NCBI RefSeq assembly: GCF_902832845.1 | Contig: NZ_CADFDB010000005.1 | Location: 412,027-476,026 of the forward strand | Source of the DNA: Burkholderia metallica | GTDB lineage: Bacteria; Pseudomonadota; Gammaproteobacteria; Burkholderiales; Burkholderiaceae | Direction: 5' to 3' | Length of the DNA: 64,000 nucleotides | Part shown: positions 37,510 to 48,920 of the stretch, piece after piece | How positions within the stretch are numbered: the stretch's first letter is position 1 | Layout of the letters: every line of letters begins with the position of its first letter | Notes under the pieces: generated by a model | Told to the model about the DNA's origin: nothing | Seen by the model: only the letters and a program-made list of their open reading frames with translations | Databases searched by the model: none | Program-made: the position numbers and the translations under genes

Positions 37510-38139
37510 ATGAGTTATCACGACGAACAAGAATCGATTGAAAGTCTCAAGGCGTGGTGGGCCCGCTGGGGCAACCTCACCACGTGGATCGTGCTCGCGG
37601 CGCTCGTCGTCGCGGCCGGCTTCAACGGCTGGAACTACTGGCAGCGCCGTCAGGCTGCTGAAGCGTCCGGGCTGTACGAGCAGGTCCAGAAGGCCGCCGC
37701 CGCTAACGACAAGGCGACGATGGCCCGCGCGGCCGCCGACATGGAGGACAAGTTCGGCAGCACGCCGTATGCGCAGATGACGGCACTCTCCGCTGCGAAG
37801 ACGCTGTACGCGGCCGGCGACTCGGCGGGTGCGAAGGCGCAGCTGCAATGGGCCGCCGATCACGCCAAGGATGACGAGTACAAGCAGATCGCGAAGCTGC
37901 GTCTCGCGTCGCTGCTGCTCGACGAGAAGGCGTACGACGCGGGCCTCGCGCTGCTGTCGGGTACGCCGGTCGATGCATTCAAGGGCCTCGTGGCCGATCG
38001 CCGCGGCGATCTGCTGGCCGCGCAAGGCAAGACCGACGATGCGCGCGCCGCTTACAAGCTCGCGCTCGACGGCCTGTCGAAGGACGACCAGTCCGCACGC
38101 CAGCTCGTACAGTTCAAGCTGGACGCGCTCGGCGGCTGA
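37510..38139 (+). CDS. YfgM-like tetratricopeptide membrane-anchored protein
   Basis: This 209-residue protein has a short cytoplasmic N-terminus, one transmembrane helix (about 24-44) and a periplasmic TPR-like region. YfgM associates with the Sec translocon and periplasmic chaperones in E. coli, where its gene also lies between hisS and bamB, as here. The sequence itself shows only the anchor and helical repeats. Confidence 0.88.
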   Translation: MSYHDEQESIESLKAWWARWGNLTTWIVLAALVVAAGFNGWNYWQRRQAAEASGLYEQVQKAAAANDKATMARAAADMEDKFGSTPYAQMTALSAAKTLYAAGDSAGAKAQLQWAADHAKDDEYKQIAKLRLASLLLDEKAYDAGLALLSGTPVDAFKGLVADRRGDLLAAQGKTDDARAAYKLALDGLSKDDQSARQLVQFKLDALGG

Positions 38140-38180
38140 ACTCCGGTCCCCTCAACCTCTTAACTCTGCTTCGCTAACCG

Positions 38181-39326
38181 ATGAATTTGCTGAAACGTTA
38201 CGCTGTGCCCGTTGCCTGCGCGGCGGCTGTTCTCGCACTGGCGGCCTGCTCGTCGTCGAAGGACGCGCGCCGCGTGCCGACGCCGCTCACCGAGTTCAAG
38301 CCCGTGATGGACGTGCAACAGGTCTGGAAGGCGAGCGTCGGCAAGGGCGGACGCTATCTGTTCTCGCCGGTCGCCGTGGGCGACGCCGTCTATGCGGCGG
38401 GCGAAAACGGGTCGGTCGAGAAGATCGACGCGAAGACGGGCCAGACGGTCTGGCGTGCGAAAGTCGGCTCCGATCTGTCGGCCGGTGTCGGCAGCGACGG
38501 CAACCTGACCGCGGTCGGCGCACTGAAGGGCGGCGTGTTCGTGCTGGGCCCGGACGGCAAGCAACTGTGGAAGACCAGCGTGCAGGGCGAGATATTCTCG
38601 CCGCCGCTCGTCGGCAACGGCCTCGTGGTCGTGCGCACGATCGACGGCCAGGTGATCGCGTTCAACGCGCAGACGGGCGAGCAGAAGTGGAACTACCGCA
38701 ATCGTGCGGTGCCGCTGAACCTGCGCGTGTCGGCCGGCATGACGTTCGCCGGTGATGCGGCCGTGCTGGCGGGCTTCCCGGGCGGCGGGCTGGTCGCGAT
38801 CAACCTGCAGACGGGCGAGCCGTTCTGGCAGACTCCGGTGTCGTTCCCGAAGGGTGTGACCGAGGTCGAGCGCATCAACGACGTCAGCGGCCCGCCGACG
38901 CTCGTGGGCGCGGAAGCCTGCGCGGTCACGTTCCAGGGCCAACTCGGCTGCTTCGATGCGAACTCGGGCCGCCCCCTGTGGGAAAAGCCGTTCTCGAGCC
39001 GCAGCGGTCTGGCCCAGGACGATTCGGTGGTCGCCGGCGGCGACGACTGGTCGATCGTGACGGCGTACGACGCGGCCACCGGCAACCAGCTGTGGCGCAA
39101 CGACAAGCTGAAAAGCCGTGACGTCGGCGTGCCGTATCTGCTCGGTCATGCGGTCGTGATGGGCGACTACAAGGGCTTCGTACACTTCCTGTCGCGCGAA
39201 GACGGCAGCTTCATCGCACGGATGAAGACCGACGGCAGCGCGATTACGGCGGCGCCGGTCCTCGCGGGCAACACGCTCGTCGTGCAGACGAAGGACGGCG
39301 GCCTGTACGGATTCCGTCCGCGCTGA
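38181..39326 (+). CDS. bamB: Outer-membrane assembly lipoprotein BamB
   Basis: This 381-residue lipoprotein has a signal peptide with lipobox LAAC (Cys about 23) and then PQQ/WD-like beta-propeller repeats, visible as recurring DAKTGQTVW, NAQTGEQKW, NLQTGEPFW, DANSGRPLW and DAATGNQLW units. It scaffolds the BAM complex; bamD is in the same window at 58.3 kb. Confidence 0.95.
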   Translation: MNLLKRYAVPVACAAAVLALAACSSSKDARRVPTPLTEFKPVMDVQQVWKASVGKGGRYLFSPVAVGDAVYAAGENGSVEKIDAKTGQTVWRAKVGSDLSAGVGSDGNLTAVGALKGGVFVLGPDGKQLWKTSVQGEIFSPPLVGNGLVVVRTIDGQVIAFNAQTGEQKWNYRNRAVPLNLRVSAGMTFAGDAAVLAGFPGGGLVAINLQTGEPFWQTPVSFPKGVTEVERINDVSGPPTLVGAEACAVTFQGQLGCFDANSGRPLWEKPFSSRSGLAQDDSVVAGGDDWSIVTAYDAATGNQLWRNDKLKSRDVGVPYLLGHAVVMGDYKGFVHFLSREDGSFIARMKTDGSAITAAPVLAGNTLVVQTKDGGLYGFRPR

Positions 39327-39573
39327 CACGCAGGAAACAGGCGCGGGCCCGGCGCGACGGGCTTGTCCCGCGCGCCGCGCTCGCGCGACTTGAAGGCGGC
39401 CGGTGCATCCGGCCGCTCGGTATTTGAAAGGCAGTTCGAGACGAAAGACGATGGCGCGCTGCGCGCGCCAGGCGCGCGCATCCGGCGCGGCGCGAATTCG
39501 TGATATTTTCATTCAGCGCAGCCGCCCGCAGCAGCGGGCCTCCCGCTGCTGCGCTTCACCGTAGAAAACACAG
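39327..39573. other. Intergenic region between bamB and der
   Basis: It holds an 8-bp GC hairpin (GCGGCCGG / CCGGCCGC, 39396-39416) that may terminate bamB, and an AT-rich TATTTT box (39504-39509) that could belong to a der promoter. No gene seen. Confidence 0.4.
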
Positions 39574-40911
39574 ATGAAACCGGTCATTGCCCTCGTTGGG
39601 CGCCCCAATGTGGGGAAATCCACGCTGTTCAACCGGCTCACGCGCTCGCGTGACGCGCTGGTCGCCGACTTGCCGGGCCTGACGCGCGATCGCCATTACG
39701 GCGAAGGGCGCGTCGGCGAACGGCCGTACCTGGTCGTCGATACGGGCGGCTTCGAGCCCGTCGCGAAGGACGGCATCCTGCACGAGATGGCGCGCCAGAC
39801 GCGGCAGGCCGTCGAGGAAGCCGACATCGTCGTGTTCATCGTCGACGGCCGCAACGGGCTCGCGCCGCAGGACAAGTCGATTGCCGACTACCTGCGCAAG
39901 ACCGGCCGGCCGATCTTCCTCGTGGTCAACAAGGCCGAGGGGATGAAGTACACGTCGGTCGCCTCTGAGTTCTACGAGCTCGGGCTCGGCGATCCGCGCG
40001 CGATTTCGGCCGCGCACGGCGACGGCGTGACCGACATGATCAACGAAGCGCTCGCGGTCGCCTATGCGGACCGGCCGGAGGAAGAGGACGAGAACGATCC
40101 GTCGCGCGGCATCAAGATCGCGATCGTCGGCCGTCCGAACGTCGGCAAGTCGACGCTCGTGAATGCGCTGATCGGCGAAGATCGCGTGATCGCGTTCGAC
40201 ATGCCGGGCACGACGCGCGATTCGATCTACGTCGACTTCGAGCGTAACGGCAAGAAATACACGCTGATCGACACGGCCGGCCTGCGCCGTCGCGGCAAGG
40301 TGTTCGAGGCGATCGAGAAGTTCTCGGTCGTGAAGACGCTGCAGTCGATCTCCGACGCGAACGTCGTCATTCTTCTGCTGGATGCGCAGCAGGACATTTC
40401 CGACCAGGACGCGCACATCGCCGGCTTCGTCGTCGAGCAGGGCCGCGCGCTCGTGATCGGCGTCAACAAGTGGGACGGTCTCGACGAGCATGCGCGCGAC
40501 CGTGCGAAAGCGGATTTGACCCGCAAGCTGAAATTCCTCGACTTCGCGAAATCGCACTTCATCTCGGCCGCGAAGAAGACGGGCATCGGTACGCTGATGC
40601 GCTCGGTCGACGACGCGTACGCGGCGGCGATGGCGAAGCTGCCGACGCCGAAGCTCACGCGCGCGCTGATCGAAGCGGTCGAATTCCAGCAGCCGCGCCG
40701 TCGCGGCCCGGTGCGTCCGAAGCTGCGCTACGCGCACCAGGGCGGCCAGAATCCGCCGATCATCGTGATCCACGGCAACGCGCTCGACGCGGTCACGGAA
40801 ACCTACAAGCGCTACCTCGAAAACCGGTTCCGCGAAACTTTCTCGCTGACCGGGACTCCATTGCGCATAGAGTTCCGTTCGTCGAACAATCCGTACGCGG
40901 ACAAGAGCTGA
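39574..40911 (+). CDS. der: Ribosome-biogenesis GTPase Der (EngA)
   Basis: This 445-residue double GTPase has two G domains, each with GRPNVGKST (residues 9-17 and about 187-195), DTGGF or DTAGL G3 motifs and NKAE or NKWD G4 motifs. A KH-like C-terminal domain follows. It matures the 50S subunit. Confidence 0.97.
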   Translation: MKPVIALVGRPNVGKSTLFNRLTRSRDALVADLPGLTRDRHYGEGRVGERPYLVVDTGGFEPVAKDGILHEMARQTRQAVEEADIVVFIVDGRNGLAPQDKSIADYLRKTGRPIFLVVNKAEGMKYTSVASEFYELGLGDPRAISAAHGDGVTDMINEALAVAYADRPEEEDENDPSRGIKIAIVGRPNVGKSTLVNALIGEDRVIAFDMPGTTRDSIYVDFERNGKKYTLIDTAGLRRRGKVFEAIEKFSVVKTLQSISDANVVILLLDAQQDISDQDAHIAGFVVEQGRALVIGVNKWDGLDEHARDRAKADLTRKLKFLDFAKSHFISAAKKTGIGTLMRSVDDAYAAAMAKLPTPKLTRALIEAVEFQQPRRRGPVRPKLRYAHQGGQNPPIIVIHGNALDAVTETYKRYLENRFRETFSLTGTPLRIEFRSSNNPYADKS

Positions 40912-40985
40912 ATCAGCCTGTTACACACGTCATGCAAGGGGTTGGCCGCAAGGCCTATGCCCCGGGCGGGCCAGGCAAAATCAGC

Positions 40986-40991
40986 TATAGT
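40986..40991 (+). promoter_or_regulatory. -10 box of hfq
   Basis: TATAGT gives a predicted start near 40998 and a leader of about 68 nt. The -35 element is not clear. Confidence 0.45.
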
Positions 40992-41065
40992 GTAGCGATT
41001 GGCGCCGGATCTCTTTTTCTTTCCCGCCAATCCAGATCAACCTGCAAAAAAAGATGGAGTACGCC

Positions 41066-41305
41066 ATGAGCAACAAAGGGCAATTGTTACAAGACCCGTT
41101 TTTGAACGCACTGCGCAAAGAGCACGTTCCCGTTTCGATTTACCTCGTCAACGGCATCAAGCTTCAAGGGAACATTGAATCGTTCGACCAGTACGTCGTG
41201 TTGCTCCGTAATACGGTGACCCAGATGGTGTACAAGCACGCCATCTCGACGGTCGTGCCGGCGCGCCCGGTGAATTTCCACCCGGACGCGGAAGCCTCGT
41301 CCTAA
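41066..41305 (+). CDS. hfq: RNA chaperone Hfq
   Basis: This 79-residue Sm-like hexameric protein pairs small RNAs with mRNAs. The Sm1 motif ([24 protein letters not shown]) and the Sm2 motif (YKHAIST) are intact, with a short acidic tail. GGAG 7 nt before the ATG chooses the internal start over an in-frame ATG four codons upstream. Confidence 0.97.
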
Positions 41306-41362
41306 CCTATCGCAGCGGCCGGCGTCCGGTCGCCGCGAGCGACCGATGCCAGCCGCCTTATC

Positions 41363-42553
41363 TTGACACCCGAAAATTTGATCAACGCAGCGCTCGTCGG
41401 CATCGATTTCGGCAAGACCGATTTCGAAGCCAGTCTCGAAGAACTCAGTCTTCTCGCCTCCAGCGCGGGGGCCCGTCCCGCAGTCACCCTCACGGGTCGT
41501 CGCTCAAGCCCCGATGCCAAGATGTTCATCGGCAGCGGCAAAGCCGAAGAATTGCGGCTTGCCTGCGACGCGCACAACGTCGAAATCGTCATCCTCAACC
41601 ACGCACTGGCGCCGGCCCAGCAACGTAATCTGGAGCAGGCGCTTAACAGGCGTGTGGTCGATCGCACCAGCCTCATCCTCGACATCTTCGCCCAGCGCGC
41701 CCGCAGCCACGAAGGCAAGCTGCAGGTCGAACTCGCGCAGCTTCAGTACCTGTCGACGCGGCTCATTCGCGCATGGACCCACCTTGAACGGCAGAAGGGC
41801 GGTATCGGCCTGCGCGGCCCGGGTGAAACCCAGCTCGAAACCGACCGCCGGCTGATCGGCGAGCGCATCAAGATGCTGAAGTCGCGGCTCGACCGGCTGC
41901 GCCGGCAGCACAGCACGCAACGTCGGCAGCGCGCGCGCAGCGGCACGATGTCGGTGTCGCTCGTCGGCTATACGAACGCGGGCAAGTCGACGCTGTTCAA
42001 TGCGCTGACGAAAGCGCAGGCGTACGCGGCCGACCAGTTGTTCGCCACCCTCGACACGACGTCGCGGCGCGTATACCTCGGCGACGAGGTCGGCCAGATC
42101 GTCGTGTCCGATACGGTCGGCTTCATCCGTGAACTGCCTCACCAACTGGTCGCGGCATTCAGGGCGACCCTCGAGGAAACGATCCACGCGGATCTGCTGC
42201 TGCACGTGGTCGATGCATCGAGCGCGGTCCGGCTCGAGCAGATCGAGCAGGTCAACGGCGTGCTGCACGAGATCGGCGCGGACACGATCCGGCAGGTGCT
42301 GGTGTTCAACAAGATCGACGCGGTGCCCGAGCTGGCGGCCCGCGGCGACGCGGTCGAGCGGGACGAGTATGGTAATATTTCGCGCGTCTTTTTGAGCGCG
42401 CGCACCGGTCAGGGTCTTGACGCGTTGCGTGCCGCCATCGCCGAAATCGCCTCCGCGGAACACCTTTCCGGCGCGACGTTACCCAACGACGTGCTCGACG
42501 GCGCACCCGCTGAACCACACGAAGACCACACGATTTCCGAACACGGGCGCTAA
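41363..42553 (+). CDS. hflX: GTPase HflX
   Basis: This 396-residue ribosome-splitting GTPase has an N-terminal HflX domain with the glycine-rich GPGETQLETDRR near 155, then a G domain with GYTNAGKST near 202, DTVGF near 250 and NKID near 315. TTG at 41363 is the most plausible start: upstream no ATG or GTG gives a family-like N-terminus. It is 57 nt after hfq, the usual order. Confidence 0.95.
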   Translation: MTPENLINAALVGIDFGKTDFEASLEELSLLASSAGARPAVTLTGRRSSPDAKMFIGSGKAEELRLACDAHNVEIVILNHALAPAQQRNLEQALNRRVVDRTSLILDIFAQRARSHEGKLQVELAQLQYLSTRLIRAWTHLERQKGGIGLRGPGETQLETDRRLIGERIKMLKSRLDRLRRQHSTQRRQRARSGTMSVSLVGYTNAGKSTLFNALTKAQAYAADQLFATLDTTSRRVYLGDEVGQIVVSDTVGFIRELPHQLVAAFRATLEETIHADLLLHVVDASSAVRLEQIEQVNGVLHEIGADTIRQVLVFNKIDAVPELAARGDAVERDEYGNISRVFLSARTGQGLDALRAAIAEIASAEHLSGATLPNDVLDGAPAEPHEDHTISEHGR

Positions 42554-42600
42554 CCGGTCCCGGCCGGTTCGCCGGCGTCCAATCTGGTGAACAAACTCTG

Positions 42601-43941
42601 GTGAACGAATACAACGAGCGGAGTACCTGGCGGCGGATGCGCGCCTTGCTGTCGATCAACGATCCCCGCTGGGGACGCGGCGAAGGCAATGGCAAAGACG
42701 GATCCCGTCCCCGTGCGAACGAATCGAAGCGTCCGCAAGGCGGCGACGGCGATGGTCCGCCCGATCTCGACGAGATGTGGCGCAACTTCAACCGGCGCCT
42801 GAACGGCCTCTTCGGCGGCAAGGGCGGTAACGGCTTCCGTCCCGACAACGGGCGGGCCGCGAAGGTCGGCGTCGGCATCGTGATCGGCGTGCTGGTCGCG
42901 ATCTACGCGGGCAGCGGGCTGTTCGTCGTGCAGGACGGGCAGACGGGCGTCGTGCTGCAGCTCGGCAAACTGTCGGGCACGGTCGGCCAGGGCGTGCACT
43001 GGCGCGCGCCGTATCCGTTCGCGTCGCACGAGATCGTCGATACGTCGCAGGTGCGCTCGATCGAGATCGGCCGCAACAATGTCGTGCGTCTCGCGAACGT
43101 GAAGGAAGCGGCGATGCTCACGCGCGATGCCGATATCGTCGACGTGCGCTTCATCGTCCAGTACCGGATCCGTTCCGCAACCGATTACCTGTTCCGCGGC
43201 GTCGATCCCGAGCGCAGCGTGTCGCAGGCCGCCCAGGCCGCGGTGCGCGCGATCGTCGGCACGCGCAGCGCGGCCGACCTGCTGAACCAGGACCGCGACG
43301 CGCTGCGCGAGCAGCTTTCCGCCGCGATCCAGCGCGATCTCGACCGCTATCAAACGGGCCTCGAAGTGACGGCCGTCACGATGCAGAGCGTCGCGGCGCC
43401 CGAGCAGACGCAGGCCGCCTACGCCGAAGTCGCGAAGGCGCGCGACGAGCGCGAAGCCGCGAAGCGTGCCGCGCAGGCGTATGCAAGCGACCTGCTGCCG
43501 AAGGCGCAGGGCGACGCCGCGAAGCTCGTCGACGAAGCGAAGGCGTATGCCGATCGTGTGGTCACGCAAGCCGAAGGCGATGCCGACCGCTTCAAGCAGG
43601 TCTATGCGCAGTATTCGAAGGCACCCGCGGTGATCCGCGAGCGCATGTATCTCGAGACGATGCAGGAAATCTATTCGAACGCGACGAAGGTGTTCGTCGG
43701 CAACAAGGGTGGCAACAGCGTCGTGTATCTGCCGCTCGACAAGCTCGTCGAGCAGGGGCGACAGAATGCCGCGACGTCCGCCGGCGCATCCGCGCCCGAT
43801 GCAGCGTCGGCACCGGCGGCCGTCGCGCCGGCTGCGGCCGCACCCGCCAGTGCGGCATCGGCCGCGGCGGCGTCGGGCAGCGACGTGCTGCGATCGCGCG
43901 AGGGGTTTCGCAGCCGGTCGCGCGAAGACGATCTGAAGTAA
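42601..43941 (+). CDS. hflK: FtsH protease modulator HflK
   Basis: This 446-residue membrane protein has a Gly/Pro-rich cytoplasmic N-terminus, one transmembrane helix (about 88-106), an SPFH/band-7 domain (about 110-290), a coiled region and an Ala/Pro tail. With HflC it forms the large assembly that encloses FtsH. GTG 42601 is used; it lacks a good ribosome site and lies in a repeated decamer (see findings). ATG 42638 is out of frame. Confidence 0.94.
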   Translation: MNEYNERSTWRRMRALLSINDPRWGRGEGNGKDGSRPRANESKRPQGGDGDGPPDLDEMWRNFNRRLNGLFGGKGGNGFRPDNGRAAKVGVGIVIGVLVAIYAGSGLFVVQDGQTGVVLQLGKLSGTVGQGVHWRAPYPFASHEIVDTSQVRSIEIGRNNVVRLANVKEAAMLTRDADIVDVRFIVQYRIRSATDYLFRGVDPERSVSQAAQAAVRAIVGTRSAADLLNQDRDALREQLSAAIQRDLDRYQTGLEVTAVTMQSVAAPEQTQAAYAEVAKARDEREAAKRAAQAYASDLLPKAQGDAAKLVDEAKAYADRVVTQAEGDADRFKQVYAQYSKAPAVIRERMYLETMQEIYSNATKVFVGNKGGNSVVYLPLDKLVEQGRQNAATSAGASAPDAASAPAAVAPAAAAPASAASAAAASGSDVLRSREGFRSRSREDDLK

Positions 43942-43955
43942 CGGGAGCGCAGAAC

Positions 43956-44855
43956 ATGAACCGAATCATTGCGCTCGTCGTCGCAATCGTGATCGTTGCC
44001 TTCGCGGCATCGTCGACCGTCCTTACCGTCGATCCGCGCCATGCGGCCGTGCTGTCGGGGCGCGATGGCGCGCAGCCCGAGCTCGCGGGCCCCGGCATCC
44101 ATTTCAAATTGCCGCCGCCGCTGCAGACGGCCACGCTGATCGACACGCGCCTGCAATCGCTCGAGTCGTCGGACCCGCTGCAACTGGTCACGGCGGACAA
44201 GCACGACCTGCTCGTCGCCTACGCGCTGAAGTACCGGATCACCGATCCGATGAAGTATTTCACGGCGACGGGCGGCGACCCGGCCGCCGCCGGCGACCGT
44301 CTGGCCGGTGTGCTGAAGAGCGCACTCGGCGACGCGTTCGGCAAGCGCGCGCTCGACGACGCACTCGGTGGCCAGCGTGCGATCGCCGATGCGGCCCGCG
44401 ACGAAGTGAAGGCGAAGGCGTCCGGTTTCGGCGTCGACGTGGTCGACGTCCAGCTGACGCGCGTCGATCTGCCGGCCGCGCAGACCGATGCCGTCTATCA
44501 GCGGATGATCGGCTCGCTGCACGATCAGGCGGCGCAGGTGCGTGCGCAAGGCGCGGCCGACGTCGAGCAGATCAAGGCCGACGCCGAACGCGAACAGCAG
44601 GCCGTGCTTGCGAACGCGTACAAGTCCGCGCAGACGATCAAGGGCGAGGGCGACGCAAAGGCCGCGACGATTGCCGCCGATGCATTCGGCCGCGATCCGC
44701 AGTTCTACCAGTTCTACGCGAGCCTGCAGGCTTACCGGAACACGTTCAAGCGCAACGACATCATCGTCGTCGATCCCGACAGCGAGTTCTTCCGCTTCAT
44801 GCGCAGCCCGACGGGCGGCGCCGCACCGACGGCGCCTGCTCCCCGCAAACACTGA
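43956..44855 (+). CDS. hflC: FtsH protease modulator HflC
   Basis: This 299-residue partner of HflK has an N-terminal membrane anchor (residues 4-22) followed by an SPFH/band-7 domain (about 25-200) and a long charged helix (RAQGAADVEQIKADAEREQ). It begins 14 nt after hflK. Confidence 0.95.
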   Translation: MNRIIALVVAIVIVAFAASSTVLTVDPRHAAVLSGRDGAQPELAGPGIHFKLPPPLQTATLIDTRLQSLESSDPLQLVTADKHDLLVAYALKYRITDPMKYFTATGGDPAAAGDRLAGVLKSALGDAFGKRALDDALGGQRAIADAARDEVKAKASGFGVDVVDVQLTRVDLPAAQTDAVYQRMIGSLHDQAAQVRAQGAADVEQIKADAEREQQAVLANAYKSAQTIKGEGDAKAATIAADAFGRDPQFYQFYASLQAYRNTFKRNDIIVVDPDSEFFRFMRSPTGGAAPTAPAPRKH

Positions 44856-44891
44856 CCTTGGGGCGCCGCGTCGAGCGGCGCCGTCGCTCGC

Positions 44892-45083
44892 ATGGACCTG
44901 GCTGGCTCGTTGTTGCTCGCAGTAGCGCTGATGCTGATCATCGAGGGGGCGTTCCCCTTCGTGTTTCCCGTCGCCTGGCGCGACACGTTTCGTAGAATAG
45001 CGGAGCGGCCGCCGCATCATATCCGGATCGGCGGGCTGATCGTGATGGTGCTCGGGCTCATATTGCTGCTGCTCGCCACCTGA
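44892..45083 (+). CDS. DUF2065 (YjeT-like) small membrane protein
   Basis: This 63-residue protein consists of two hydrophobic helices (about 3-22 and 44-62) linked by a basic loop with RDTFRRIAERPPHHIR. In enterobacteria the homologue also sits between hflC and purA. Function unknown. Confidence 0.88.
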   Translation: MDLAGSLLLAVALMLIIEGAFPFVFPVAWRDTFRRIAERPPHHIRIGGLIVMVLGLILLLLAT

Positions 45084-45197
45084 CCAGGGGGCTGATCCAG
45101 ACGGCTTATCCGCCGTTCGCCCCGCCCGAATTCAGAATTTCCGATTCATATCGCGGCGCGCGTGTCGCGCGCCGTTTCCCGTCGTAGGACCGTACCG

Positions 45198-46346
45198 ATG
45201 TCGACCTGGTTACTTCCCGAGAATATCGCCGACGTGCTGCCGTCGGAAGCGCGCAAGATCGAGGAGCTGCGCCGCAGGCTGCTCGACCGTTTCCGTTCGT
45301 ACGGCTACGAAATGGTGATGCCGCCGCTGCTCGAATACCTCGAGTCGCTGCTGACGAGCGGCGGCGCCGACCTGCGCCTGCGCACCTTCAAGCTGGTCGA
45401 CCAGCTGTCGGGCCGTACGCTCGGCCTGCGCGCGGACATCACGCCGCAGGTCGCGCGGATCGACGCGCACCTGTTGAACCGTCAGGGCGTGACGCGCCTC
45501 TGCTATGCAGGCCACGTGATGCATACGCGCCCGCGCGGCCTGCATGCGACGCGCGAACAGATCCAGATCGGCGCCGAAATCTACGGGCATGCCGGGCTGG
45601 AAGCCGACCTCGAAATCCAGCAACTGATGCTCGACGCGCTGCATCTCGCGGGCCTGTCGCGCATCCGCCTCGACCTCGGCCACGCGGGCGTGCTCGCGGC
45701 GCTGCTCGCGCGCGACGCACAGGCCGCCGAGCGCGGCGAGTCGCTGTACGACGCGCTGTCGGGCAAGGACGTGCCGCTGCTGAACGAACTCACCGACGAT
45801 CTCGGCGCCGATACGCGCGCCGCGCTGCGCGCGCTGCCGCACCTCTATGGCGACGCGAGCGTGCTCGCCGAGGCGCGTGCGCGGTTGCCGGTGCTGCCCG
45901 AAATCACGCGGGCGCTCGACGATCTCGCGCAGCTCGCCGCACAGGCGAAGGGCGCCGAAGTGGCGATCGATCTCGGCGACCTGCGCGGTTACGCGTACCA
46001 CAGCGGTGCGATGTTCAGCGCCTACATCGACGGCGTGCCGAACGCGATCGCACGCGGCGGCCGCTACGACCACGTCGGTCAGGCGTATGGCCGCGCCCGT
46101 CCGGCCACGGGCTTCTCGCTCGACCTGCGCGAGCTCGCGCGGATTTCGCCGGTCGAGGCGCGCGGCACCGCGATTCTCGCGCCGTGGGCGCAGGACGACG
46201 CGCTGGGCGCGGCCGTTGCGGCGCTGCGCGATGCGGGCGAAGTCGTGATCCAGGCACTGCCGGGCCACGATCATGTGCTCGACGAATTCGCGTGCGACCG
46301 GTCGCTTGTCGAGCGCGACGGTGCATGGGTGGTCGAACCCCGATAA
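45198..46346 (+). CDS. hisZ: ATP phosphoribosyltransferase regulatory subunit HisZ
   Basis: This 382-residue HisRS-like protein has lost synthetase activity and lacks the anticodon domain. It allosterically completes short-form HisG at the first step of histidine synthesis. The class II core is clear ([30 protein letters not shown] near 60-90, and [27 protein letters not shown] near 280). A short HisG is expected elsewhere in the genome. Confidence 0.95.
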   Translation: MSTWLLPENIADVLPSEARKIEELRRRLLDRFRSYGYEMVMPPLLEYLESLLTSGGADLRLRTFKLVDQLSGRTLGLRADITPQVARIDAHLLNRQGVTRLCYAGHVMHTRPRGLHATREQIQIGAEIYGHAGLEADLEIQQLMLDALHLAGLSRIRLDLGHAGVLAALLARDAQAAERGESLYDALSGKDVPLLNELTDDLGADTRAALRALPHLYGDASVLAEARARLPVLPEITRALDDLAQLAAQAKGAEVAIDLGDLRGYAYHSGAMFSAYIDGVPNAIARGGRYDHVGQAYGRARPATGFSLDLRELARISPVEARGTAILAPWAQDDALGAAVAALRDAGEVVIQALPGHDHVLDEFACDRSLVERDGAWVVEPR

Positions 46347-46426
46347 ACAGGTGTTCGCGGGACGTGCTTCGGCGTGCATATCGTTGAAGCGAAACGGAAA
46401 AATTCGGAATCGCCCGCGAACATAGG

Positions 46427-46432
46427 TAGAAT
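46427..46432 (+). promoter_or_regulatory. -10 box of purA
   Basis: TAGAAT predicts a start near 46439 and a leader of about 21 nt without a recognisable Shine-Dalgarno sequence. Confidence 0.5.
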
Positions 46433-46450
46433 ACGTTTTTAACCAGCTAA

Positions 46451-47806
<1,356 letters not shown>

Positions 47807-47813
47807 TTCCCAG

Positions 47814-48410
47814 ATGACGCAGCAAATTACGATGACGGCGGCAGACTTGATGACCGATCCGCGTAACGACGACAAGAACCTGTGGGTAGGCTGGGACGAG
47901 TATCACCGTCTGATCGAGCTGCTCGCGCTCCAGGTGCATGCGTCGGGCTGGAAGTTCGACCAGATCCTGTGCCTCGCGCGCGGCGGCCTGCGTGTCGGCG
48001 ATCAGCTGTCGCGCATCTACGACGTGCCGCTCGCGATCCTCGCGACCAGCTCGTACCGGGAAGCGGCCGGCACGGAGCAGGGTGAGCTCGACATCGCGCA
48101 GTACATCACGATGACGCGCGGCAACCTCGCGGGCAACGTGCTGCTGGTTGACGATCTCGTCGATTCGGGCGTCACGCTCGCGCGCGTGCAGGAGCACCTG
48201 AAGGAGCGCTATCCGTCGGTGACGGCCGTGCGCTCGGCCGTGCTCTGGTACAAGGGCTGCTCGAAGGTCAAGCCCGACTATCACACGCAGTTTCTGCCGA
48301 CGAATCCGTGGATTCACCAGCCGTTCGAGGAGTGGGACACGGTTCGTCCGCACAACCTCGAAGCGTGGATCAAGCGCGGTCGCGCGCAGCGCGACGGTTC
48401 GGGCGCGTAA
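47814..48410 (+). CDS. Purine-type phosphoribosyltransferase
   Basis: This 198-residue type I PRTase has the PRPP loop VLLVDDLVDSGVTLARV near 107-123 and an N-terminal CLARGGL segment near residue 57. The hood resembles xanthine/hypoxanthine-guanine enzymes, so purine salvage is likely. It lies 7 nt after purA, which uses IMP, the product such an enzyme would make. The exact base is not readable. Confidence 0.85.
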   Translation: MTQQITMTAADLMTDPRNDDKNLWVGWDEYHRLIELLALQVHASGWKFDQILCLARGGLRVGDQLSRIYDVPLAILATSSYREAAGTEQGELDIAQYITMTRGNLAGNVLLVDDLVDSGVTLARVQEHLKERYPSVTAVRSAVLWYKGCSKVKPDYHTQFLPTNPWIHQPFEEWDTVRPHNLEAWIKRGRAQRDGSGA

Positions 48411-48440
48411 GCGGCCGGCCGATCGAAGGAAAGCCTTGTA

Positions 48441-48465
48441 CGGCGCCGCTTGCGGCGCCGTTTTT
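48441..48465 (+). terminator. Intrinsic terminator of purA-phosphoribosyltransferase operon
   Basis: A perfect 9-bp stem CGGCGCCGC / GCGGCGCCG with a TT loop is followed by five Ts. Confidence 0.92.
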
Positions 48466-48871
48466 CATGGGCGCCCGGCATCATGGGCGTCCGCCTGTAC
48501 AAGTCGCGCCATGGATCGCGGCAAATGGAGCGAAGCGTCACTGCATGACGGTGGTCGAATGCAGGGAGGAAGCGCGAAGCGTCAATCGCGAGCCGACGGT
48601 CGAGCGCCGTATAGAAAGAAGGCGTTGCCGGGCAGCGCGAGGAGGGCATGAAACTGCGAAGCGCGCGTGATCAGGGCGAAGCGGCGACCGTCCGCGGCCC
48701 GATCGGCGCACCAGGTACGCCGGACGGTGCGCTCGGCGCACCCGATAGGCAGACTGCGCGGCCCCGGCTATGATTGGCAGCCCTGCCACAGCTCGCGCCG
48801 GATTGCATGCGCGACGTGGATCACGTGGCTCCACGGCAACAGGGCAGGACGGTGATTCACGGGGGCGCGAG
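48466..48871. other. Gene-free region upstream of kup
   Basis: Between the terminator and the kup promoter I find no convincing ORF. The notable structure is the direct repeat TCGGCGCACC at 48703-48712 and 48733-48742 with the complementary word GGTGCGC between the copies (48726-48732). A TATGAT box at 48769-48774 could be a second promoter. Confidence 0.45.
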
Positions 48872-48877
48872 TAGAAT
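48872..48877 (+). promoter_or_regulatory. -10 box of kup
   Basis: TAGAAT predicts a start near 48884 and a leader of about 37 nt before the kup ATG. The -35 is not clear. Confidence 0.5.
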
Positions 48878-48920
48878 AGCGCTCGTTTTGTCCGACCCGG
48901 ACCCGATTATTACGCTTCAT

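Noticed and set aside
45198-46346. A second histidyl-tRNA synthetase
   Set aside because: The protein has the class II core but no anticodon-binding domain and matches HisZ; hisS is separate at 36114.
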